From Cypionkella sp. (GTDB lineage: Bacteria; Pseudomonadota; Alphaproteobacteria; Rhodobacterales; Rhodobacteraceae): a DNA stretch of 64,000 nt. Of this stretch, positions 25,636 to 33,031 are shown in pieces (within the stretch, counting starts at the first letter, position 1; each line of letters begins with the position of its first letter). The notes below the pieces were generated by a model that saw nothing but the letters and a program-made list of their open reading frames with translations, ran no database searches and was not told the DNA's origin. The DNA is taken from assembly GCA_023255415.1 (NCBI GenBank), contig JALRIN010000004.1, forward strand, positions 47,714-111,713, in the 5' to 3' direction. The translations under genes were made by a program, and so were the position numbers.

Positions 25636-26925
25636 TCAGGCCGCCGAAACCCGCCAGATCACGTTGCCAACGTCATCAGCCATCAGCAAAGACCGCTTAT
25701 CTGGCCCAACCTTGACCCCAACCGGACGCCCGCGCGAGAATTTTTCATCTTCGGACAAAAACCCCGACAGAATATCGCGCGGTGGTCCGGCAGGTTTGCC
25801 GTCTTTGAACGGCACAAAGATCAACTTATAGCCGCTAAGGGTCGAACGGTTCCACGATCCGTGCTGGCCAATCACCATCCCATCGCCAAAGCCGGGCAGG
25901 GTGCCTTCGGGCATCCAGCACAGACCCAAAGACGCGGTGTGCCCGCCCAAAGCATAATCAGGCGTGATCGCACGCGCGACCAAAGCTGCGTCTTGTGGCA
26001 CGCGGTCATCAACGGTTTTGCCCCAATAGCAATAGGGCCAGCCATAAAAGCCGCCGTCTTGAACCGAGGTCAGGTAATCGGGCGGGGTCTCGTCGCCCAG
26101 ACCGTCACGCTCGTTGACCACGGTCCACAAAGCGCCGGTGACCGGTTCCCAAGCGGTGCCGACCGCATTGCGCAACCCGCTGGCAAAAATCCGCGCCTGA
26201 CCGCTGGCAATATCATATTCCCAGATGCAGGCGCGGCCTTCTTCGGCCTGCATGCCATTGTCACCAATGTTGGAAAGCGAGCCTACGCCTGCGTAAATCT
26301 TCGTGCCGTCAACCGAGGCGATCAGGCTGCGCGTCCAATGGCCACCGGGTTTGAAATCACACAGCTTGGTGCCCGCACCCAGCAAAGCAAGCGCGCCGTC
26401 CTGATAGGGAAAGGCCGAAATGCCGTCGGTATTGCCGACGTAAAAGGTGCCATTGACCAAGGCCATGCCAAAGGGTTGGTTCTGATGTTCCAAAAACACC
26501 TCGCGCTGTTCAGCCACGCCGTCGCCATCGGCGTCGCGCCACAGGGTGATGCGATTGGCGCTGATACCTAAGGCATGGGCGCGGCGCATCGTGGCTTGCA
26601 CGGCGCGGTCCATCAGGGTTTTTGGCGGATCGGCCTGTTGCAAAGCCTCGGCCACCAGCACATCGCCATTTGGCAAAACTTCGATCCAGCGCGGGTGCAG
26701 CAGGTTGCTGGCAAAGGCGTTCACCTTCAAGCCTGCGGCGGCAATTGGCAGCTCGCCTTCGGCCCAACCGCGTGCGGTTGGCATTTTCAGGGTCATGATG
26801 CCCTGCTTTTTTGCCAAAGGAATTGCAGGGGATGTGCCCACCGCTTGGGTTTTTGGTGCATTAAAGCTGCGCAGCAGCACCATCGTTGCGCCAACAATTG
26901 CGGTCGCACGGGCCATAAAGCTCAT
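25636..26925 (-). CDS. Sorbosone/glucose dehydrogenase-like beta-propeller protein
   Basis: This 429-residue exported protein is related to PQQ-dependent soluble glucose/sorbosone dehydrogenases. It has an N-terminal hydrophobic signal (ARATAIVGATMVLL). It then has beta-propeller blades with motifs such as LPNGDVLVAEA, LASVDGTKIYAGVGSLSNIG (with the variant here starting LIASVDG), ASGLRNAVGTAWEP and GQHGSWNRS. The catalytic His and the Arg/Asn of the family are likely in the last two blocks. ATG 26925 is chosen for its AAAGGGGA ribosome site. It is divergent from mbfA across 156 bp. The sugar substrate is unknown and PQQ use is inferred from family. Confidence 0.82.
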   Translation of the reverse strand: MSFMARATAIVGATMVLLRSFNAPKTQAVGTSPAIPLAKKQGIMTLKMPTARGWAEGELPIAAAGLKVNAFASNLLHPRWIEVLPNGDVLVAEALQQADPPKTLMDRAVQATMRRAHALGISANRITLWRDADGDGVAEQREVFLEHQNQPFGMALVNGTFYVGNTDGISAFPYQDGALALLGAGTKLCDFKPGGHWTRSLIASVDGTKIYAGVGSLSNIGDNGMQAEEGRACIWEYDIASGQARIFASGLRNAVGTAWEPVTGALWTVVNERDGLGDETPPDYLTSVQDGGFYGWPYCYWGKTVDDRVPQDAALVARAITPDYALGGHTASLGLCWMPEGTLPGFGDGMVIGQHGSWNRSTLSGYKLIFVPFKDGKPAGPPRDILSGFLSEDEKFSRGRPVGVKVGPDKRSLLMADDVGNVIWRVSAA

Positions 26926-27033
26926 CTGTCGTCCCCTTTGGTTTCGCTGCAAGTGGTAGCGCAAAGCGCGGTTCAAGGAAAGTGGATGCCGCATCAGGCT
27001 TTTCCAGCAGATGCGGCGATTTTTTACTTTCCC

Positions 27034-27061
27034 TTGGCTGCCAAATCAGCTTATTTAGAAT
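27034..27061 (+). promoter_or_regulatory. Sigma-70 promoter of mbfA
   Basis: TTGGCT (27034-27039) and TAGAAT (27056-27061) are separated by 16 bases. The -10 is one base from TATAAT. The predicted start of transcription is near 27068, giving a leader of only about 14 bases before the mbfA ATG. Confidence 0.65.
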
Positions 27062-27070
27062 CATTCCAAA
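27054..27070 (+). promoter_or_regulatory. Iron control element (Irr box) of mbfA
   Basis: TTTAGAATCATTCCAAA is a near-perfect palindrome that matches the alphaproteobacterial iron control element bound by Irr (TTTAGAA...TTCTAAA), with one arm mismatch. It covers the -10 box and the transcription start of mbfA, the position expected for repression. Irr represses mbfA in low iron in related bacteria. Confidence 0.8.
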
Positions 27071-27081
27071 AAGAGGCCGCC

Positions 27082-28059
27082 ATGATCCCCGGATTTTCAA
27101 ACCGTCGTCGTTTTTCTGACCTGAGTGAGCAGGAAATCCTTGCGCTTGCGATTTCCTCTGAGGAAGACGACGCCCGGATTTACCGCAGCTATGCCCAAAG
27201 CCTGCGCGGTGATTTTCCGGCTTCTGCGGCGGTGTTTGATGGCATGGCGGTCGAAGAAGACGGCCATCGCAAGCGCTTGATCGATCTGCATGTCGCACGC
27301 TTTGGCGATGTGATCCCGCTGATCCGGCGCGAACATGTGGCAGGGTTTTATGCGCGCCGGCCGGTCTGGCTGACCGAAAACCTAAAGCTAGAGCGCATTC
27401 GCGAAGAGGCCCGCGCGATGGAGCATCAGGCGGCGGATTTCTATCTGCGTGCGGCGGCCAAGACATCGGATGCCGCGACCCGCAAGCTGCTGGGTGATCT
27501 GGCGGCCGCGGAACAGGGCCACGAGCAACACGCCATCGGCCTTGAAGAACAACATCTTAGCGGTGATGCCCGCGACGACGAAGACAAGGCCGCGCATCGC
27601 CAGTTTATTCTGACATGGGTGCAGCCCGGTCTTGCGGGGCTGATGGATGGCTCTGTTTCCACGCTTGCGCCGATCTTTGCGACCGCTTTTGCGACGCAAA
27701 ACACCTGGACGACGTTTTTGGTTGGGCTTGCGGCCAGCGTGGGCGCGGGCATCTCGATGGGCTTTACCGAAGCGGCGCATGATGACGGCGTGCTTTCAGG
27801 CCGTGGCAGCCCGATCAAGCGCGGCTTTGCTTCGGGCATCATGACCATGCTGGGCGGTTTAGGCCATGCGCTGCCCTATCTGATCCCCGATTTCTGGACT
27901 GCGACGACGATCGCCATGGTGGTGGTCTTTGTCGAGCTTTGGGCAATTGCCTGGATTCAGAACCGCTATATGGAGACGCCTTTTTTGCGTGCGGCCTTGC
28001 AGGTTGTGCTGGGCGGTGTTTTGGTCTTTGCCGCAGGGGTTCTGATCGGAGGCGGCTGA
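27082..28059 (+). CDS. mbfA: MbfA, membrane-bound ferritin-like iron exporter
   Basis: This 325-residue fusion has an N-terminal ferritin-like (erythrin-type) di-iron domain and a C-terminal VIT1/CCC1-type membrane transporter. The di-iron ligands are visible as SSEEDDARIYRSY, VEEDGHRKR (ExxH), REEARAMEHQ and AAEQGHEQH (ExxH). The membrane part starts near residue 190 with LTWVQPGLAGLMDGSVSTLA and has about five helices. MbfA exports iron and protects against iron and peroxide stress. The start is ATG 27082, after AAAAAGAGG. It is preceded by an Irr box over its promoter, and its stop abuts the next ATG. Confidence 0.93.
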   Translation: MIPGFSNRRRFSDLSEQEILALAISSEEDDARIYRSYAQSLRGDFPASAAVFDGMAVEEDGHRKRLIDLHVARFGDVIPLIRREHVAGFYARRPVWLTENLKLERIREEARAMEHQAADFYLRAAAKTSDAATRKLLGDLAAAEQGHEQHAIGLEEQHLSGDARDDEDKAAHRQFILTWVQPGLAGLMDGSVSTLAPIFATAFATQNTWTTFLVGLAASVGAGISMGFTEAAHDDGVLSGRGSPIKRGFASGIMTMLGGLGHALPYLIPDFWTATTIAMVVVFVELWAIAWIQNRYMETPFLRAALQVVLGGVLVFAAGVLIGGG

Positions 28060-28752
28060 ATGTATCGCAAAGGCGAGGTGAAATACGAGGCGCTGGCGCT
28101 GCCGGATCGGGTGCAATTGCCTGATGATCAGGCCTTGCGGGCCGCCGAAGGCTTTCGCGATTACATGCGCAAACGCCATTCGGTGCGGCAATATTCCAAC
28201 CGCGCGGTGCCGCAAGCGGTGATCACTGCCTGCATCGAGGCCGCCTGCACAGCGCCTTCGGGGGCGAACCATCAGCCTTGGCATTTTGTTGCCATCCGCA
28301 ATCCAGCGATGAAAGCGCAGATCCGCGCTGCAGCCGAAGAGGAAGAGCGCGCGTTTTATTCCGGCGGGGCGGGCGATGAGTGGTTGGCGGCGTTAGAGCC
28401 GATAGGCACCGGCGTCGAGAAGCCGCATTTGACCCAAGCGCCTTGGCTGATTGTGGTCTTTGCGCAGCGCTATGGGCTGACCGAGGATGGCACGCGCTAT
28501 AAGAATTACTATGTGCCTGAAAGCGTGGGCATCGCCACCGGTATGCTGATCACCGCGCTGCATCAGGCGGGTTTGGTGTGTCTGGAGCACACGCCCAATC
28601 CGATGAAGTTTCTGGCCGAGCTTTGTGGCCGGCCCGCGCAGGAAAAGCCGGTGATGATCTTGCCGGTGGGCTATCCGGATGCGGCGGCGACCGTGCCTGC
28701 AGTGGCCAAGCGGAAAAAGCCCGCAGATCAGGTGATGTCGGTTTTTGACTAA
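28060..28752 (+). CDS. Iodotyrosine-deiodinase-like flavoprotein (nitroreductase fold)
   Basis: This 230-residue FMN protein of the nitroreductase fold is closest to the iodotyrosine deiodinase (IYD) branch. FMN-binding blocks are RHSVRQYSNRAVP, TAPSGANHQPWHF and a C-terminal LPVGYPDAAATVP followed by KKPADQVMSV, an order and wording very like animal IYD. The three residues with which IYD grips the iodotyrosine zwitterion (Glu157, Tyr161, Lys182 in human) are present with identical spacing as Glu96, Tyr100 and Lys121. Thr178 matches the residue near flavin N5. It begins at the base after the mbfA stop, so it shares the iron-controlled promoter. Family is clear, and the natural substrate is unknown. 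Confidence 0.85.
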   Translation: MYRKGEVKYEALALPDRVQLPDDQALRAAEGFRDYMRKRHSVRQYSNRAVPQAVITACIEAACTAPSGANHQPWHFVAIRNPAMKAQIRAAAEEEERAFYSGGAGDEWLAALEPIGTGVEKPHLTQAPWLIVVFAQRYGLTEDGTRYKNYYVPESVGIATGMLITALHQAGLVCLEHTPNPMKFLAELCGRPAQEKPVMILPVGYPDAAATVPAVAKRKKPADQVMSVFD

Positions 28753-28758
28753 GGCCAA

Positions 28759-28805
28759 ACCGGGGGCCAGCCCCCGCGCGCTGCGCGCTTCCCCCGGGAT
28801 ATTTT
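28759..28805 (+). terminator. Rho-independent terminator after the mbfA operon
   Basis: CCGGGGG (28760-28766) pairs with CCCCCGG (28791-28797), closing a GC-rich inner hairpin (GCGCG-CTG-CGCGC). GATATTTTT follows. An alternative shorter stem, CGGGGG with CCCCCG (28771-28776), is also possible. Its GC-rich stem and ATTTTT tail resemble a family of intergenic terminator repeats I recall from Rhodobacterales genomes. Confidence 0.7.
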
Positions 28806-28862
28806 TAGACAGATGAAAGGGGCGGGGTTGCGCTTGATTTGGGGGCATGAGAGTTTGCGCTT

Positions 28863-29789
28863 ATGCTTGCGATATTCCTGAAAACGCTTCCCTTCTTTGC
28901 TATCATCGGTCTGGGCTTTGCGGCTGGGCGGATACGGTTTTTTACGGCTGAGGCGACCGTCTATCTGACCAAATTTGTGTTTTATTTCGCGCTGTCGGCG
29001 ATGCTGTTTGGCTTTGCGGCGAACCTTGATCTGTCGGCGGTGTTTTCCTGGGCTTTTGTTTGGGCGTATTTCCTGGCCTCGAGCCTGGTTTGGGCCTTGG
29101 TGGCGGCGGTGGCCTTGTTGCGCGGCGCCGGGCCAGAGGAGGCGGTGTTTGAGGCCCATACTGGGGTGATCGGTAATGTCGGGTTTTTGGGCATTCCAAT
29201 GTTGACGCTTTTGCTGGGCAAGGCGGCAGTGGGGCCGGTGCTTTTGGTGCTGGCAGTGGATTTGATCGTGTTTTCATCGGTGCTGACCATTGTGATCACG
29301 GGCGTGCGTGAGGGTCGAATGAGCTTGGGCATTTTTCGCGTTCTGGCGGTTGGATTGCTGAAGAACCCGATGATCGTTTCTGTGAGCCTTGGTTTGGCCT
29401 GGGGGGCGACCGGATGGAAGCTGCCAGTGCCGGTGAATGAGTTTATGACGCTTTTGGGGGCGGCGGCGACGCCCTGTGCGTTGTTTGCGATTGGGGGATC
29501 GCTGGCAGGGCGGTCGGCAGAGCGTTGGCCAGTGGCGGGCTGGCTGTGGATCTCGAAGCTGTTTTTGCATCCAGCGGCGGTGGCTTTTGCCGCCTTTGTA
29601 GTGTTTCCGGTCGAGCGCTATGCCGCGGGGGTGATGGTGGCGGCGGCCTCGCTGCCGGTGGCGGGGAATGTGTTTATTCTGGCGCAGCACTATGGCGTGG
29701 CGCCGCAGCGGGTTTCGACCGCGATTTTGATTTCGACCGCGATTTCGGTGCTGACGGTGACGGCAGTGATCGCTTTGGTCACGCATTAA
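28863..29789 (+). CDS. AEC-family transporter (auxin efflux carrier type)
   Basis: This 308-residue membrane protein of the AEC family has ten predicted helices in two five-helix halves. N-terminal FLKTLPFFAIIGLGFAAGR and the internal HTGVIGNVGFLGIPML with its conserved Asn/Gly-Pro break are typical. The C-terminal half has CALFAIGGSLAG. Bacterial members move small carboxylates or amino-acid-like compounds; the substrate cannot be deduced. It is followed nine bases later by the S-formylglutathione hydrolase gene, likely co-transcribed. Confidence 0.87.
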   Translation: MLAIFLKTLPFFAIIGLGFAAGRIRFFTAEATVYLTKFVFYFALSAMLFGFAANLDLSAVFSWAFVWAYFLASSLVWALVAAVALLRGAGPEEAVFEAHTGVIGNVGFLGIPMLTLLLGKAAVGPVLLVLAVDLIVFSSVLTIVITGVREGRMSLGIFRVLAVGLLKNPMIVSVSLGLAWGATGWKLPVPVNEFMTLLGAAATPCALFAIGGSLAGRSAERWPVAGWLWISKLFLHPAAVAFAAFVVFPVERYAAGVMVAAASLPVAGNVFILAQHYGVAPQRVSTAILISTAISVLTVTAVIALVTH

Positions 29790-29798
29790 GGGGGCAGA

Positions 29799-30629
29799 AT
29801 GAGGACTGTAAGCGAAAACCGGGCTTTTGGTGGCGTGCAGGGGGTTTATAGCCATGCCTCTGTGGCGACGGGCACCGAGATGACCTTTGGGCTGTTTCTG
29901 CCAGCCGAGGCCGAAGACGGCCCGGTGCCGGTGCTGTGGTATTTGTCGGGACTGACCTGCACGCATGAAAATGCGATGGTGAAATCAGGTGTGCAGCGCT
30001 GGGCGGCCGAGGCGGGGATTGCGGTGGTTTTCCCTGACACCAGCCCGCGCGGCGACGGCGTGTTTGACGATGCCGCCTATGATTTGGGGCAGGGGGCGGG
30101 GTTTTATGTCAATGCCACGCAAACGCCTTGGGCACCACATTTTCGGATGTGGGATTATGTCACCGAGGAGTTGCCGCGGCTGTTGTTCAGCGCTTTTCCT
30201 TTGGCCGAGGCGGCGCAGGCCATCACTGGCCATTCGATGGGTGGTCATGGTGCCTTGACCATTGCGATGAGCTTTCCAGGGCGATTCCGTTCGGTTTCTG
30301 CCTTTGCGCCGATCTGCCATCCCAGTGCCAGCGCCTGGGGGCGCAAGCAGTTCACCGCCTATCTGGGTGCCGATGAAGCGGCTTGGGCCAGCTATGACGC
30401 GACGCTGTTGATGAAAAAGCGTGGCTTTGATGGGCCGATGTTGATTGATCAAGGCAGCAGCGATCAGTTTCTGGATCTGCTAAAACCCGAAGCCCTGGCG
30501 CAAGCGATGGCCGAGACGCGGCAAAGCGGAGCGTTTCGGATGCAAAAGGGCTATGACCATAGCTATTTCTTCGTCTCGACCTTTATCGAAGAGCATGTCG
30601 CCTTTCACGTCGGCGCATTGCATGGCTGA
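29799..30629 (+). CDS. fghA: S-formylglutathione hydrolase
   Basis: This enzyme hydrolyses S-formylglutathione to formate and glutathione, the second step of glutathione-dependent formaldehyde detoxification. The 276-residue esterase has the oxyanion-loop segment WYLSGLTCTHEN, nucleophile Ser in GHSMGGHGAL, an Asp in IDQGSSDQFL and the catalytic His in KGYDHSYFFVSTFI. The partner dehydrogenase (adhC/flhA) is not in this window. The stop lies inside the start of the next gene (8-base overlap). Confidence 0.94.
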   Translation: MRTVSENRAFGGVQGVYSHASVATGTEMTFGLFLPAEAEDGPVPVLWYLSGLTCTHENAMVKSGVQRWAAEAGIAVVFPDTSPRGDGVFDDAAYDLGQGAGFYVNATQTPWAPHFRMWDYVTEELPRLLFSAFPLAEAAQAITGHSMGGHGALTIAMSFPGRFRSVSAFAPICHPSASAWGRKQFTAYLGADEAAWASYDATLLMKKRGFDGPMLIDQGSSDQFLDLLKPEALAQAMAETRQSGAFRMQKGYDHSYFFVSTFIEEHVAFHVGALHG

Positions 30630-31089
30630 GGCGGCCCAAAGCACGCGGATCTTCATTGATGCCGATGCCTGCCCGGTCAAGCTTGAGGCCGAGCGGGTGG
30701 CGACGCGGCTTTCGGTGCGGATGATCTTGGTCTCGAACGGTGGCATCAGGCCTTCGGAAAATCCGCTGGTGGAAAGCGTCTATGTTGCGGCGGGGCCGGA
30801 TGAGGCCGACAAATGGATCGCCGAGGCTTGTGGCCCGGGCGATGTGGTGGTCACTGGCGATATTCCCCTTGCGGCGAAATGCGTGGCCGCAGGGGCGCGG
30901 GTGATCAAGCACAATGGCGAAGAGCTGAACGACCGCAACATCGGCAATGTGCTGGCGACCCGAGATTTGATGGCCGATCTGCGCTCGGCTGATCCGTTTT
31001 GCCAAGGCGGCGGCAAGCCGTTCAGCAAGACCGACCGTTCGCGGTTTTCCGAAGGGCTGGATCGTTTGGTGCGTCAAGCGCTGCGCTGA
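30622..31089 (+). CDS. UPF0178 (DUF188, YaiI/YqxD) family protein
   Basis: This 155-residue cytoplasmic protein of the YaiI/YqxD family has IFIDADACPVKLEAERVA at the start and the conserved ARVIKHNGEELNDRNIGNVL block. The fold resembles PIN-like nucleases with clustered Asp residues (DADACPV; TGDIPLA). The biochemical role is not established. ATG 30622 is chosen because it overlaps the fghA stop and matches family starts. The longer reading from 30553 lies within fghA. Confidence 0.88.
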   Translation: MAEAAQSTRIFIDADACPVKLEAERVATRLSVRMILVSNGGIRPSENPLVESVYVAAGPDEADKWIAEACGPGDVVVTGDIPLAAKCVAAGARVIKHNGEELNDRNIGNVLATRDLMADLRSADPFCQGGGKPFSKTDRSRFSEGLDRLVRQALR

Positions 31090-31138
31090 TGTCGCAAGCA
31101 GGCTAGACCTGCGGCGGCGATCGGGGCTTTCTGGAACC

Positions 31139-32122
31139 ATGGTCCAGATCCACATCCCCCCCTCGCTGTCGCCGCCGACGCCGCCTGCTGCCGGAATTCT
31201 GTTTGCTTTGGGCGGTGGGGTGATCCTGTCGGTCAATGATCTGGCGATCAAGGCGCTGTCGGGCGACTATGCGCTGCATCAGGTGATCTTGATCCGCGCC
31301 TTTGTGGGCATGGCGATTGTGCTGTCGCTGATGGCCTATTCGCGGCGCGGTTTTGCGCAGATCCGCACCGAACGCTGGCGCGAGCATTTGCTGCGGGTTG
31401 GCATCGTGATGGTGTCGAATGTGACCTATTTTCTGGGGCTTTCGGCGATGCCCCTGGCGGATGCGGTGGCGACGGCCTTTATCTCGCCCTTGCTGATCAC
31501 CATGATGTCGGCGGTGGTATTGCGCGAATATGTTGGGCCAAGGCGCTGGGCTGCGGTGGCGGTGGGGATGCTGGGCGTGCTGGTGATGGTGCGGCCGGGG
31601 TCGGGGGTTATTCAGCCTGCGGCGATTTTGGTGCTGATTTCGGCGTTTTGCTATGCCAGCAGCAATCTGATGACGCGGCAGATGCGTGACACCGAATCGG
31701 CGGCAACGCTCAGCTTTTATGTGCAGGTTGGCTTTATTGTCGTCAGCTCGGCGATGGGGCTTTGGGTCGGCGATGGCCATTTGGCGCAAAGCGACGGGGT
31801 CTTGGTGTTTTTGTTCCGGCCTTGGGTATTGCCGCCGCTGCAAGATTGGTGGGCCTTTGCCGCCACGGGCGGGGCTGTTGGGGTTGGCGGGCTGATGATG
31901 AGCCAAGCTTACCGCACCACCGAAGCCGCCTTGGTCGCGCCCTTTGAATATATCGGCATGCCGATGGCAATTTTCTGGGGCGTGGTTGTGTTTGGCACTT
32001 GGCCGGATCATCATGCTTGGGTGGGCATCGCGCTGATCTGCGGTGCGGGGCTTTATACGCTGTGGCGCGAGACGGTGCACAAAAAGCTGGTCGATGTCGC
32101 GGCCCCCAGCGGAGATATATGA
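31139..32122 (+). CDS. DMT-superfamily (EamA) transporter
   Basis: This 327-residue membrane protein has ten helices and two EamA repeats. The first repeat runs from LFALGGGVILSVNDLAIKAL through VGIVMVSNVTYFLGLSAMPL and DAVATAFISPLL. The second ends with TTEAALVAPFEYIGMPMAIF. Members export amino acids or metabolites. Six bases separate it from the ornithine-cyclodeaminase homologue, so the two are likely linked, perhaps in handling an amino acid or opine-like compound. The specificity is unknown. Confidence 0.88.
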   Translation: MVQIHIPPSLSPPTPPAAGILFALGGGVILSVNDLAIKALSGDYALHQVILIRAFVGMAIVLSLMAYSRRGFAQIRTERWREHLLRVGIVMVSNVTYFLGLSAMPLADAVATAFISPLLITMMSAVVLREYVGPRRWAAVAVGMLGVLVMVRPGSGVIQPAAILVLISAFCYASSNLMTRQMRDTESAATLSFYVQVGFIVVSSAMGLWVGDGHLAQSDGVLVFLFRPWVLPPLQDWWAFAATGGAVGVGGLMMSQAYRTTEAALVAPFEYIGMPMAIFWGVVVFGTWPDHHAWVGIALICGAGLYTLWRETVHKKLVDVAAPSGDI

Positions 32123-32128
32123 GGGATT

Positions 32129-33031
32129 ATGACTGTTGAAATCATCGGACCAGAGGCCGAAGCGCTGCTGGATTGGCCAGGGCTGATTGCGGCGCTTGAG
32201 GCAGGCCACAGCCTGCCGCGCGCAGAGATCGACGATCTGTTTTTGTATCGTGGGCCCGATGTCTTGCTGGATCGTGCCGCTTGGATCGAGGGTTTGGGCG
32301 CGCTGGTCAAGGTTGCGACCGTGGTGCCGGGCAATAAGGCGCGCGGTTTGCCGAATGTGAATGGCGTGGTCAATCTGTTCAACGATCAGACTGGCGTGCT
32401 GGAGGCTTTGGTTGATTTTCATCTTGTCACCAAATGGAAGACCGCGGGCGATAGCCTGCTCTCGGCCAGCAAATTGGCGCGCAAAGATGCCAAGAGCTTT
32501 CTTTTGGTCGGCGCAGGCACTGTCGCGCGTTCGATGCAGCAGGCCTATGCGGCGCTTTGGCCCGACGCGCAGTTCACAGTCTGGAGCCGGACCCGCGCCA
32601 CTGCCGAGGCAATGGGCCTGCCCGTCGCCGATGATTTGCAAAGCGCCGTGCAGGCCGCAGATGTGATCTGCACCGCCACCATGGCTGCAGAGCCGCTGAT
32701 CAAGGGCGAATGGCTGCGCGCGGGGCAGCATCTGGATCTGATCGGCGCCTATAACCCTCGCATGCGCGAAGTTGACGATGCCGCGATGGCGCGCGCGCGG
32801 GTGTTTGTCGACAGCCGGGCAACCACGCTGCATCATATCGGCGAGCTGATCGAGCCGCTGAAATCAGGTGCGCTGCGCGAAGCCGATATTCAGGGCGATT
32901 TTTATGACATCGCCCAAGGCAGCTATGTCCGCCAATCAGCGGATGAGATCACCATCGCCAAAAATGGTGGCGGCGCTCATCTGGATCTGATGACCGCCGC
33001 CTATATTAAAGCCAAGTGGCGTGCGCGTTAA
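32129..33031 (+). CDS. Ornithine cyclodeaminase / mu-crystallin family protein
   Basis: This 300-residue NAD(P)-dependent protein of the ornithine cyclodeaminase/mu-crystallin family has the substrate-side block KVATVVPGNKARGLPNVNG. It then has a Rossmann fold with FLLVGAGTVARSMQQAY and VICTATMAAEPLI. Members include ornithine cyclodeaminase, cyclic-imine (pyrroline/piperideine-2-carboxylate) reductases and alanine dehydrogenase, and the sequence alone does not choose between them. The 3' end overlaps the convergent carboxynorspermidine synthase gene by four bases. Confidence 0.85.
   Translation: MTVEIIGPEAEALLDWPGLIAALEAGHSLPRAEIDDLFLYRGPDVLLDRAAWIEGLGALVKVATVVPGNKARGLPNVNGVVNLFNDQTGVLEALVDFHLVTKWKTAGDSLLSASKLARKDAKSFLLVGAGTVARSMQQAYAALWPDAQFTVWSRTRATAEAMGLPVADDLQSAVQAADVICTATMAAEPLIKGEWLRAGQHLDLIGAYNPRMREVDDAAMARARVFVDSRATTLHHIGELIEPLKSGALREADIQGDFYDIAQGSYVRQSADEITIAKNGGGAHLDLMTAAYIKAKWRAR

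Noticed and set aside
26575..27081. Longer N-terminus for mbfA
   Set aside because: It would cover the promoter, Irr box and the divergent gene. The ferritin-like domain starts just after ATG 27082.
31103..32836. 577-codon minus-strand frame across the DMT and cyclodeaminase genes
   Set aside because: No recognisable domain. Composition is that of a GC-rich shadow frame, and both plus-strand genes have clear family motifs.
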